From the NCBI RefSeq assembly GCF_012220205.1, contig NZ_CP047225.1, forward strand, positions 496,001-560,000: 64,000 nucleotides of DNA, in the 5' to 3' direction. This document shows positions 19,073-31,180 of this stretch, piece after piece. Both the position numbers and the translations under genes were made by a program. The notes under the pieces are model-generated. The model saw only the letters and a program-made list of their open reading frames with translations. It searched no databases and had not been told where the DNA came from. This stretch comes from Mycoplasmopsis gallinacea (GTDB taxonomy: Bacteria; Bacillota_I; Bacilli_A; Mycoplasmatales; Metamycoplasmataceae). Every line of letters starts with the position of its first letter. The stretch's first letter is position 1.

Positions 19073-19954
19073 ATGGCTGACAACAAAATGGAACTTATTA
19101 AAGAATTAAGACAAAGAACTAATTCTGCTCTTGTTGACTGTAAAAAAGCTTTAGAAGCTACAGCATACGACATTGAAGCTGCTATTAAATGACTTAAAGA
19201 CAACGGAATTGTAAAAGCTGCTAAAAAAGCAGGTAGAGTTGCTGCAGAAGGTGCTGTAACAGCTGTTGGAAATGATAAGTCTGCTTTACTTGTAGAAATT
19301 AACTCAGAAACAGATTTCGTTGCTAAAAACGATAAGTTTATTATGCTTCTTGACAAAGTTGCAAATGCTATTTATAATGCAAATGTTGAAACGACAGAAG
19401 AAGCATTAACTGTTAAATTAGACGATAACCAAACTGTTGAACAAGCTCTTGTTGATGCGACAGCAGTTATTGGAGAAAAAATTAGTCTTCGTCGTATTAA
19501 ACGGGTAAATGCTATGGATAACCAAGTGTTAGGAATTTATGTTCATGCTAATGGTCAAGTAGCATCAGTTGTTGTTGTAAACGGTTCAAATGCTAATGTA
19601 GCAAGAGACGTTGCAATGCATGTTGCTGCTATGAATCCAGAATTTGACCTTGTAAACGAAATACCATCAGAAAGAATGGAAGAAATCAAAAAAGGATTTG
19701 TAGAACCAAATGGTTTTGCTAACAAACCAGAAAACATCCGTGAAAAAATTGTTTCAGGATGACTTGATAAACAATTATCAGAGTTTGTTCTTGCTAAACA
19801 ACCTTTTGTTATGGATGATGGTGTTACAGTAGAAAAATATCTTGCAAACAGTGGTTGCGAGTTAGTTAAATCTTACAGATTCGAAGTAGGTGAAGGTATT
19901 GAAAAAGTTCAATCAAACTTCGCTGAAGAAGTATCAAGTATGGTTAATGGATAA
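19073..19954 (+). CDS. tsf: Translation elongation factor Ts
   Basis: 293 residues. It opens with the UBA-like domain ELIKELRQRTNSALVDCKKALE, followed by the core VEINSETDFVAKND, the loop that pulls Mg2+ from EF-Tu. It recharges EF-Tu with GTP. A ribosome site AGGAG lies 10 bases before ATG, and a strong terminator follows. Confidence 0.97.
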
Positions 19955-19967
19955 TATTAAACATTTT

Positions 19968-20016
19968 GCATAAACATAAACTACCCCTAAGTGGGTAGAT
20001 GTTTATGCATTTTTTT
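19968..20016 (+). terminator. Strong terminator of rpsB-tsf
   Basis: A long stem: TGCATAAACAT pairs with ATGTTTATGCA, and within it CTACCC pairs with GGGTAG; T7 follows. Confidence 0.92.
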
Positions 20017-20061
20017 ATTTTTTGAGAATATAAAAATCATTTTTAGAAAGAAGGAAAGAAA

Positions 20062-22950
20062 ATGAAAAAAATCAAGAAATTATTACCTTTCGCTCTTGCT
20101 GGATCGTCGCTTCCACTTTTAACTTTACTTTCATGTAATAACGAAGAAGAAACACAAAAACCAGTTACAGTAGAGAAGAAAGAAGAAAGTTTCACTGAAA
20201 AAGAAGATTTTGAAGCCCTTTTAAATAAACTTAATTCTAAAGGATATGATTCAGAAACAGTTTCTGAATTTCAAGAAATTGCAATTCAGTTAAGACGTGA
20301 GTATTTAGCAAATGGAATTACAAATGAGCTTAGAAACAAATATTTAAGAGAATATGAAAGATTAAGAAACAAAGCTCTTGAAATTGTTTCTAGAGAAATT
20401 GAATTGTTAGAAAGTGCGCCAGCACCTGAACCTAAATATTCTGATGAAGAAGTTGAGTCATTAAAAGCAGAACTTTTAGAACTTAAAAATGAGCTTGAAA
20501 GTAAAAATAATAAAACAGCTGAATTAGAAAAAATGATTGCTAAATTACAAGAACAAGTAGCAAAATTAAATCAAAATAATTTAGTAAGAAATAAAAGTGC
20601 TAAAGAAATATTACTTTTCGTTTTAAGATATTTAGAAAAATATGCCAATGCATTAAAAGCTTCATTTGAATCTGGAGAAAACCCATTAATTACAAATTTT
20701 GAGGAATTTAAGACAACTTTATTAGATAAAATCCCAGTGTGAATTTCAAATACTGAAGAATCAGAAGATACATTTGATAATTTAGAAGATTTCAAAGAAA
20801 ACATTTTACTTCAATTACACAGAATCGTTTTAGAACAAGGACTTTATGATAGATTCGAAGTAACACCAGCACAAGGTGATAGACCAGCAACATACGGATA
20901 TCGTTATGCACCTGAAGAAGAACCACAAGAATTTATGGAAGAACTTTTTGATTGAAGAATCAAAATTTTTGAAAGCATCAAAAAAGAATTAGAAGTTAAT
21001 GCTGAACAAAATGCTAAACTTATTGAAATTGTTGAAGCAATTTCTAACGCATACGCAGATAATAAAGGTGCATCTTCATTCTTTGAACAAATTAGAAGGT
21101 TTGATACTTTAGAAGTAAGTTATTGAAATCGATATTTCCGACACCCTAATTATTCAAACTTATTAAATACTAGATTATGAAAAGTTTCCGCAACATACAA
21201 AATTCCACAATTTCCATTTGATTCTAAAATTACAGATCCTAGATTTGAGGAAATTTTACAAAAAGCAAATGAAGTTTCAAATACTATTCTTACATTCTTT
21301 AGGGATTCAGCAAACAATAACAACTTAAGTTCTGTGTACAATAGAGTTTTATATAAAACACTTCTTGATATCTTTACATTTATTTCAAATTTAAGATACA
21401 ACAATACCGCTCAAACAATCAACGACTTTAAAGTTCTTCTTTTTGAGAAACAAGCATTATTTAATGAAAAATTTGGTGAAGATTACAAAAAGAAAATGGA
21501 ATCAGCACTTAATCTTATAAAATTGTATGTATCATTAGCTAGAAAAGAAGATAAAACTGGTTCTTTAGATAAATTGCAAAAAACCATTAATTCTAAGAAA
21601 ATAAATTCAGAAACAGAAGAAAATGATATTTTTTACTATCCACTTAGTAGACAATTCCTTAGAGATTTAAATAGCTCAGAGATTTATACAGAAGATCTTA
21701 AAAACTATTTCGATCAATACATAGGTTATACAAAACTTGAAAAAAGAGCTCAAACTGATATAGATTTACGTAATTTCTGAACAACTTTAGGAATTGATCC
21801 AAGAAGTGATGAATATGAATCATTTATTAATAATAAGAAATTCTTAGTGAAATTACAAAGAGCAATTACTGAAGAAGAGCAACGTCTTGCTAAATATAAA
21901 AATAACAAAACATTATTTGATTCTCTTTCAGGAGAAAGTGAACTTGCTTTTAACGAAAATGGTGAAAAACAACAAAGAAATGAACAACTTCAAGCTATTA
22001 AAACAACACTGGAAACTTGAGTTGCAAAAGTTACAAATTCTTTAGAAAACACTGATGAATACGAAATTGACGAATCAACATATTCAGAAAAAACCATCGG
22101 TGAAGAAACAATTACTTTCGGTGCTTTCCAAGACCTTCCTGCTTATCTTAATGAAAAAGCAACTAAAATTCAAGAATTTATTGATAACCAAGATTCAGCA
22201 GCAACTGAAGAAAAAGCTCTTGTTGATGAACTTAACACAAAACTTGGGAAATTTAAACAATTATTATCTCAATGATCTACAGATACAAACGACTTCATTG
22301 AAAGTTCTGAAAATACAATTAATATACTTAAAAGTAGACCTTCAAGATCATACTTTGATATTTACTATGTTGTGCCAGCACAAGAAATTTATGCACTTAT
22401 TAGATATTTCGAATTTGCAAAAAAAGCTGAATTAACTCAAAACTTTATTGATGAAAGTTACAAAAGAAATGACTCAAAAGCTTATGATTTATTAGTTACA
22501 AAAGCAAAAGATATTTTAGAAGGCGCAACTTATAAAGGTCTTACAGATTTAGATGTGACTCACGTTGAATATGTAGGAGATGATGAAAGTCTTGCGGCAT
22601 CATACCCTGTAGAGTGAAAAGAAAAATTCTTAAGAGTTGAAAGAGAATATGCTGAGGTTATTTTAGCTACATTAAAAGTTATGAAAAGTAGTAGATCATC
22701 TCAAGAAGAAAAAACTGCAAAACGTGCAGAATTTACAGAAAAAATGAAAGAATACTACGGAATTTTAAATGATCCTAATGTTTTAATTTTAAAAGATTCA
22801 AAATATAGATTTCAAGAAAAACATTATGAAAAAGATGACAATGATAATTGAACATTTGGACCGTATCAATTAGCTGATCTTTACTCACACCTTGATGCAA
22901 TTTATTCAACAAATAAACTTATGAATGATTACATTATCCCTAAAAAATAA
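20062..22950 (+). CDS. Large lipoprotein of unknown function
   Basis: 962 residues. Lipobox LTLLSC sets the lipidated Cys at residue 25, so it is exposed at the cell surface. A coiled coil is clear near residues 135-180 (EVESLKAELLELKNELESKN and so on). The rest is helical and rich in Lys, Glu and Asn, with no catalytic motif that I recognise. The ribosome site AAGGAAAG is strong. It ends only 16 bases from the end of the convergent gene on the other strand. It may be an adhesin or structural surface protein; that is a guess. Confidence 0.85.
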
Positions 22951-22966
22951 TTTATAAAATTTATTA

Positions 22967-25282
22967 TTAAGTTGCATTGATTGAATACGTAAAACTTTTT
23001 TCCTGAATTTTACGCTTTCAATCATCAATCATTTTATTTAACTCATTAACAATAGCTGCGTTTCTAGTGTAAGTAACTTTATAATCAGGAACAAACATAG
23101 GACTTGTGTTATAGCCACTTGACCCGACTCTAGAACTAACCGTAGCTACTGAACGCATTTTTTCAATTAATTGTTTTGCAACATTTAATCAATTATTAAG
23201 TTCGACCATTAATTTAGTTTTATCTTGGTTTTGATTAAATTGAAGAATAACTTTATTGCGCATGCGCTCTAATAGCGATCAATTAGCATTATTAAAATCA
23301 GAATCATTTAAAATACTTTCTTCTTTATATTTGCCATTGTTTTGCTCAAAATTAAGCAGCATAAACTCACCTAAAATAGGCTCTTGGTTAATTAATAAAC
23401 CTTTGTTAATTAAAACTTGCTCACTTTCTTTCATTTTTTGAATTAGCTTAGTTTTTTTGTTATTTAAAATTTTTACTTTTTCATTGTTATTTGCAGAATT
23501 TTCAACTAAAAAATGACTAACTTTAAAAACATTAGTTTTAAATTCTTCAATAATATCAAGCATTTGAGATGCAGCAGTTTTGATTTCTAAATCTTTTCCA
23601 CTTTCTAAAATTAAATTTAAGTATTCATAAAAAAGAACAATGTTAAAATCGCTTGTGTGTTCTTGATTTGAATGGATTAGCGCTCCTATTTTATTAATGA
23701 ATTTCTTTTTATCTTTGAAACTATTAATGATTCTTCTAGATTCAGCATTTTGATTTGTGATAATTTCTTTTAGTTTAGTTTTGAACTCAATTAGGTTCTC
23801 ATTATCAGTGATATTAGGATTTTCAACAGTTGCAATTTTATTTATTTCTTCTTCATTAATATTTGATGATAGAAAATCCAAATTCTTTTTAAAGAAATTA
23901 TCAAGATTAACTTTTGGATTTTGGTCTATAAGTATCCTTAGTGATTCGATAATTTGATTTATGTTATTAACCTTATTATTTTGATAGGTATTTATAGGTT
24001 CTATTCAAGAATTTAAATTTAGCTCTTCAAAGGTGTAAAATCCTTGAATTAAAGAGAAAGTTTTTAATGAAAAATTTTTAATTCATTGTTCAAAAATATT
24101 ATTAAATTTGTAAATATAAGCAATATTATTATTTCGATTATTTTCTGCATTATGTAATGAATTTATTAGCGAATTAATTTGTTTTGATAAATCGTTGTTT
24201 TGATGTGGAATTTTTTGAGAGCTATGATAAATTCATTTTAATGATTCAAATCGATTTGAAAGCACTTTAATTAAGTTTAATTGCCCTAATAATTTGTCTT
24301 TAACGTCAAGATTATCACTTTGAGTATAATCAACTAAATCTAAAAGACATTTTCAGTTATTTAAAAGTATTAAAAATTGATTATTAGCATTTGTTTTAAG
24401 TTTTTCAAATGCTATTAATTTTTCTACCAAAAATTGTCTGTAATAAATAATTTTTTCTTCATTTAAATTAGCTTCAATTTGAATTTGACTTTCCAATTTC
24501 AAAATCCAATAAATAAAATTCAATCGATTTCAAATCAATTTACTTTTTAAATTCACAGAATTAACAATTTCCAAAATCTCATTTAAATTATCAGAGTTTC
24601 ACTCTAGAAGATCTTCATTTTCAAAAGCTTTATAAAACATATTTTCAACCACTATTTCAAGATTAGAAACTAAAAGTTCTTTAGTTTCTTGTTTGATAGC
24701 TAAAGCGTTAATTTCATTGATTAAATTTTCTTTACTTTCTTTAAGTTCGTTATAGCTACTTTTTGCTAATTTCAAAAGAGTAATTGACTCTTTTTGCAAA
24801 GTCCCATTAGTAGCTAAATATGAATAATTTGATGAACTATTAAAAGAATAATCGCTTGGAAACATTGTTTTTCAGTATTGCACGAAAGCATAGTTTTGAA
24901 AATTCATTTTTTCTAAATTATCAATAATAATCCCAATTTTTAAAAGTAAAGGTTCAATTCTTGTTTCATTGCTGTTTTCAAAAGTTTCCTTGCTAAGTAA
25001 ATCAAGCTTTTCTTTAGTTAAATTTAATTGCTTTTGATTTTCTCTATAAAAAGTGATGTACTTTTGTAAAAAGTCATACTTAAGCTCGCTTGCAGATTCA
25101 GAACTATTTTCAATTTCATTAGCATTTGAACTGCTTGCTAATAATTGCTTATCTTTAGGAGTTTGCTCTTTATTGAAAAGTTTTTTAAGAGAATCTTGAG
25201 GAATGAAAAAAGCCCCTATTCCAACTGTGCAAATGGATAATAGAGCAACTATACTTAAAATTATTTTGATAATCTTTTTCAT
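22967..25282 (-). CDS. Membrane-anchored or secreted helical protein, function unknown
   Basis: 771 residues. ATG 25282 follows a perfect GGAGG by 5 bases; a TTG 12 bases earlier is less likely. The N terminus KKIIKIILSIVALLSICTVGIGAFF is a signal anchor; a Cys follows at LLSIC but the context is not a good lipobox. The rest is highly helical and Asn/Lys/Glu-rich with repeated short coiled segments. It resembles the neighbouring 962-residue lipoprotein in composition but shows no obvious sequence repeat with it. No function can be assigned. Confidence 0.8.
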
Positions 25283-25456
25283 TTTGACCTCCAATTTTCA
25301 TATAAATTTTGAAGGACAAAAAACTAATAAAAAACAAAAACGCTTTTTTGACCACTTTAAAAGCACTTTATTAACTCTTTACTGTTAAATTAGCGGTAAT
25401 TTGTTAAAATTAAATATTATATATTTATTTTGAATATAAAACAAAAAGGAGTAAAT

Positions 25457-28400
25457 ATGAGAAAACTTTCTCTTAAAGCGAAAGTCCTTATTTCATTAGG
25501 AATTATAGCTGCTGGTACAAGTGCTACTTTTGCAGGAATGTTTGCTTTTGCTAATAATTCTGATGAAGTAAAGGGAAGCAAATGATCTAATGACAAAACA
25601 AGACTTGTAAACCGCTTTGATGTTATTTATGATGCACAAGGTGAGCTAAAACCTGAAATTAACATTGTAAGTCCTTCAAAAAAAGATATTGTTGGTTCAA
25701 TGTCTGCTGATGGTACACAGTTTTGATGAAATGAGTCTAAAGATCAAAAAATGAGCTTCGATGATTTTTACGAAAATTATTTCAAGTTTTACAATGATGG
25801 ATTTATCTTAGAAGTGAAATATGGTTCATTTAGTTTTTACAATGAATATGTTTTAGCTGTGCGTCCAAAACAATTCATTGATTTTACTAAATGATTTATG
25901 AGTGAAGTTTCATGAGGACCAGATATTTTAACTTTAGATAGTTTTAGAATTGTGTCTGGAGTTGAACAAAATGGTAACTCAATTACCCTTGGGTCTCACT
26001 CTACATTACACAAAGAAGAAAGTGAAATTAAATTCTTCCCAGATGCATTTTTTGGATCGCTTCCAATTTATAATTCAAACTCAGGAGCTGGAAATGCAAC
26101 TGATGCTTTAACATATAAATTATTTGAAGATCTTCAAGATAAAAGCACAATTGACTCAATTTTAAAAAATATCCCTCTTTCTACATCTATTAAAAATGAT
26201 TCACATGTTTATCAAAATGGACAAAAAACTTCAAAACTTAGTTCATTTAGATCAATTGTGACACCTGGTAAACTTACTGGCAAAGAATTCCTTGTTGCTA
26301 CAATGCGTAATGAACTTAAAGGAAGAGATGAATCAATTCTTCTTCCACTTGGAACAACGGAAGAACAATTTAATGCTTATAAAACAGAATTTGAAAAAGA
26401 TTTACCTAATTTAACTTTCGATCAATTTGTACAAAGAAAAATTGCAGATGTAGAATTAAATGGAGCTGGCGCTTCAACAAGCACAGGTACTTTAGTATTA
26501 AAACTTGAAAAAGTGGAAGATAATACTTCACTTAAAAACGAAGTTACTATCCACAGCGGATTTAATACAACTCACGCTACATATTTTAATGAGAAAATTT
26601 TAAGAGAAGCAATCGAGAAAGATTTAGTACACTTTTTAGATTTTTATGACATGAATTCATATTTAAATCAAGAAGTGTTTATTTATGATAATAACGGAGC
26701 AAGCGCAACTAGATACTTTGATTCAAAAATTAGAGCTTTAAATGAAATTAAAAACTTTGATGTTGCAAATGAAAAACAAATCAAAGCTTATACATTAACT
26801 AAAGTAAGTGTCGATAATAAAATTCTTCACATTGTTTTAACTAATGCTCAAGGAAGAGAATACCACGATTATTTTGATGCTCAAAACTTAAGTGATTCAG
26901 AATTTAGACGTTTTGAAGAATTTAAAGATGCTCTTGCTTATGGTGGTGCTATTTCTCCAATTACTCTTTCATATAGTCCTGAAGATATTTCAATTGTTGA
27001 TGAAAACGGAACTCCAGTTAGAGGTCTTTCATCAAGAAAATACCAACTTTATAATGAAACATATGCAGGTTTAATTGATAGAGTTACTCAAAAATACCCT
27101 TACTTATTAAAAGAACAATTTGGTCCATACATTGAAAAAAAACTTAACGATAAAGGATACTATGAATATGCTTTAAAAGAAGGAAGACACCTTGCTTTAA
27201 GTGATAAGGATAGAATTGGACTTCCTTTAGTGCTTTCAGTTTCAATTGATAATTTTGAAGGTATTTCTACAGACTTCCTTAAATATGTTGCTGCCCATGA
27301 ATATGGACACCACTTTACACTCGAAAAAGGTCAAGCTCTTGATAGAGAAAATAATGGGGTTGTTGTTGGTGGAATTAGAACTAGAGGTGGAGTTTCTGAA
27401 TCATCATATTACTCAAGTTTTGCCCTTAAAAACTATTTAGATGCTAGAACTAATCTTGAATATAGAAGAGTTAATGTTAAAGGTGAACCAAATGATAGAG
27501 GATCATTTATTCAATTTAGATACATCAAAAATGATGGAACTAAGAGTGAATGAGAATCATATAGCGATATTTGAGGGGCTGCAACTAACCCAGCTGATGT
27601 TTTAGATGTTGTAAGAAACAAACAGAGAAGATTTTTACAAGATTTCAAAGGAATGCAAGAAGCGGCGAAATTACGTGATGTAAGATTAGGTGATTTATTC
27701 ATTGCTAACTCATTTGATGAAAACTCTGGAACATTAAACCCATATATCGTAGGTACTCCTAAAGCGTGACTTAAAGAAAATGAAGATTCAGAAGTGAAAT
27801 ACACTGAAATTAATGCAGAAAAAATCTTTAACGAAATTCGTGATGGAGAAGGAAATCCTTTATCTTACACTAAAAATGAAAACGGAACAATTCAATTTAG
27901 CTTCTTTGAATATGCTCAAGAACCTGATTATGCAAATAATCAAAAAGCAATCATTTCAAAAGTTAAACTTGTTAAAAAAGATGGAACTCCATTTATCAAT
28001 GTACCATTAAATGTAGAGCTTGAAGAAGCTGAATGAAATTACATTTCAGATCAAGTTCACCTTGTGGAAGCTGCGCTTGAAAGCCTTATTAACCACAATT
28101 TCTATGACAGTGGATGAAATACAGGTTCAACTTTCATTGGTGGTGAGTTAAACTCACAATTTACCAACCTTTTTGGCGGAAGTGATATGGATTGATATTT
28201 TGAAGCTGCTAAAGCTAGAAAAAATGAAAATGAAAAAAATCCTGATACTAACTTAATTAATCATGAAGGTGATGATGCTAGAAAAGCATTCCAATACTTT
28301 GTTGTAAATAAAGATGCTTCAGTAGATCAATTCATGGTTGCAGTTTCATATTCATTTTTAACAAGTTATAATGCTACATTCAAATCAGAAAATGGAAAAA

Positions 28401-31171
28401 TAATTCCAATAAGAAATATTTATTTTGGTTCTGGATATAACCCAATTCTTTCATTTGTGGATCAAGAAAATAATTTTGTTTCAAAATACTCAATTCCAAC
28501 TGGAGCAAATTCTACTTTCTTAGCAAATAACAAAAAAATAGATGAATCTGTTAGTGTTGAATTTAAATTACTAGATATGAAAAATCAATTCACAAGTCTT
28601 GCTAAAGGAGAAAACTTCTTAAAAGAGAATTTAAATACAGAATTAAATTTCTCATTTTCACCAGCTAACCAAATTTATACAGCAATTGGTCTTCTTCCTT
28701 TCCTTCTTGAAACATCAAATAATCAAAATGCAGTTGCAGAATATGTATATGGAAATGCAAACAAAACAACATTTGCTTTATTTAATGAAAACAATGAAGT
28801 AGTACTTCCTAGAGACATTTTCAGAGATTTCAAGAATTTTAAAGTCGGACTTGCAAAAAAACTTGGTTACAATGCATATTATGCAAGTACTCAAAAAGCA
28901 TTTAATTCAATTCACAATGCTGTTTTAGATGATTTCAAAGTAACTTATACATTAAATGATCAAGAGTATACAACAGCTGCATTTAGTTCAGTTCCTGCTT
29001 TATTTGAATTTGGTTCACTTGATTATTCACAAGCTACTCCAGTAAGAAAAGTTCTTGTAAATGATCAAGGTGCAGAGCAAGTTATTTATGAATTTAACTG
29101 AAATGTAGATTATGTAAAAACTAAATTTAACTTGGAAACATTCAAAGAAGGTCTTTTAACAGAAGCAACAGATGAAACTAGAGAAAACATTAATCAAATT
29201 GCAAACGATGAACAATTACTTGCAAATGAATTAATCAAACGTTTCAGAAATTCTGATTTATTCTTAATGGTTAAAGACTTTAACCCTGCAACTGATTTAG
29301 TTGCTAACCAAGCAATTTTCTCAAATGAATATGGAATTAGCAAGTTAAACCCAGTATTTGCTGAAAACTTTGTGTTCGAAAATCTAGAAAACAAAATAGG
29401 AAAATTCACACCTACTGATTTACAAGAATACTTCCACAAAATGTTTGAGAAAAAAGAAGAAGGTCTTTCAGCGTATGCAGATACATACGATTTATACACA
29501 TTCATGGGTAACCATCTTGCATGAGATAATCGTGGTATTTATACAACTGAAGGATATCAACTGGACCCACTTGAATATAGAGTCTTAAGAGTTTTCTATA
29601 GCGAATTTTCAAATGGTGTTCCTTCGAGTGATGTTTCAGATTACAACTTCACAAGAACCGAACCACTTTTAAATGACAAATTCACTGACTATATTTACTC
29701 TATTTCGGAAACATTAACTCGTGATTTTGTGCAAACAACATTTATCCCTGCTTCAACTGACTTTAATAACTTACCAAGTTACTTAAGTAATGTAAATGAA
29801 GCTAACACAGGATTTGACTACATTATTGATGCTTCAAAACTTCAATATTGAAATGAACGTAAAAACACAAACACAGATATTTCTGAAGGAATTAGAGCAG
29901 CTGAAGAAGCTCTTATTTGAAAAGATAACATTAATTACCTTATTTCTGAATTTGTTGATAACGCTTACAAAACATCGCTTCTTGGAAATCAAAATAGAAA
30001 AATTATCAAAGAAAGACAAGGTGTTGAAGCTGATATAGAGCTTCTTAATGCAGCTGATTGACAAGATAAACTTCAAGAAAAAATTGATTCAATTAATTCA
30101 CAAATTGAAACAATTAATCAAAACGAAGAATTATCACAAGAACAAAAAGATGCTCAAATTCAACCGCTTCAAGATCAATTAAACAAATATACAGAATTTA
30201 AAGCATTAGATGTTGAAGGTAAAACAACTAAAGTTGAAGAACTTAAGGTAAAAATCAAAGCTCTTAATGACCAAACAAACGAAAATGCTAAAGCAATTAA
30301 TGAAATTCTTAAACCAAGAACTGAGAAATTCCTTAAATTTAAAGATGAAAAATTCAAGCCATGATTAAGTAGTAATATTTTCTTTGATGATGGAAGCAGA
30401 ACATCATCATACTTTGGAAAATTCATCACAAAAAGTAATGGATTTTTCAAAGATGAATTTGAAAAATCAACTATTGGAATGCAACTTTATAACGAAAATA
30501 GAGAAGCAATTGTAGATGAAACAATTAGACTTAAAGACTTTGATGGAAATGCAATTACTTCAAGACCTAAAGCATTCTTTGTATCACAAATGATGAACTA
30601 TGGAGTTGGAAACCGTACTATTGCAGGAATTTTTAGAAATAAAAAACTTGATGCAATTGCTATGTATGGATACATGCCAACAAAACAACTTCAAAATATT
30701 ACACAAATTAAATTCACAGACATTAAAACTGGAGAAGTTAAATACGCTCCAATTAACAAAGATAAAACAAATAATGTATTCTACTATGAAAAACAAGGTG
30801 ATCCATCTTCAAAAGTAACAATTGAAGATCTTGGATACTCATCATGAATTTCAGATTACGCTATTATGGCTAAATATCGTGATACATTACTTGTACCACT
30901 TCACAAATACTATGTTGATTTTGCTAATGCTAAAGGTGAAACTGCATATGTAAATGAAAATGGTGAAGTTGTCTTTGGTGAAGCTAATAAAAATTTAGCA
31001 CACTTATTTACAATGGGTGAATTAAGCCAAATTTCAGAAAATGGTAAAGATCCTGCTCAATCACCTTCAGTTCTTGCGGCTGAAAAAACAGAGCCAAATG
31101 ATGATGCAGAGCCAACAAAAACAGGTAGATCAATTCTTTCAATTGACTTCCAATTTAACATAACAGGATAG
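25457..31171 (+). CDS. PDxFFG-family surface protein with HEXXH zinc-protease motif
   Basis: 1904 residues. A signal anchor (LSLKAKVLISLGIIAAGTSA) starts the protein. Residues 195-200 read PDAFFG, the hallmark of the mycoplasma PDxFFG family. At 614-619 lies HEYGHH, in the context LKYVAAHEYGHHFTLEKGQ, which fits the HEXXH zinc site of a metallopeptidase; downstream Glu residues (around EWESYSDIWG, about residue 700) could be the third ligand. A helical coiled stretch lies near 1530-1620. It ends 9 bases before oppA and shares its operon, so a role in cutting host protein to feed the peptide importer is an attractive inference. Protease activity is not proven by the motif alone. Confidence 0.82.
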
Positions 31172-31180
31172 GAGGAAAAG

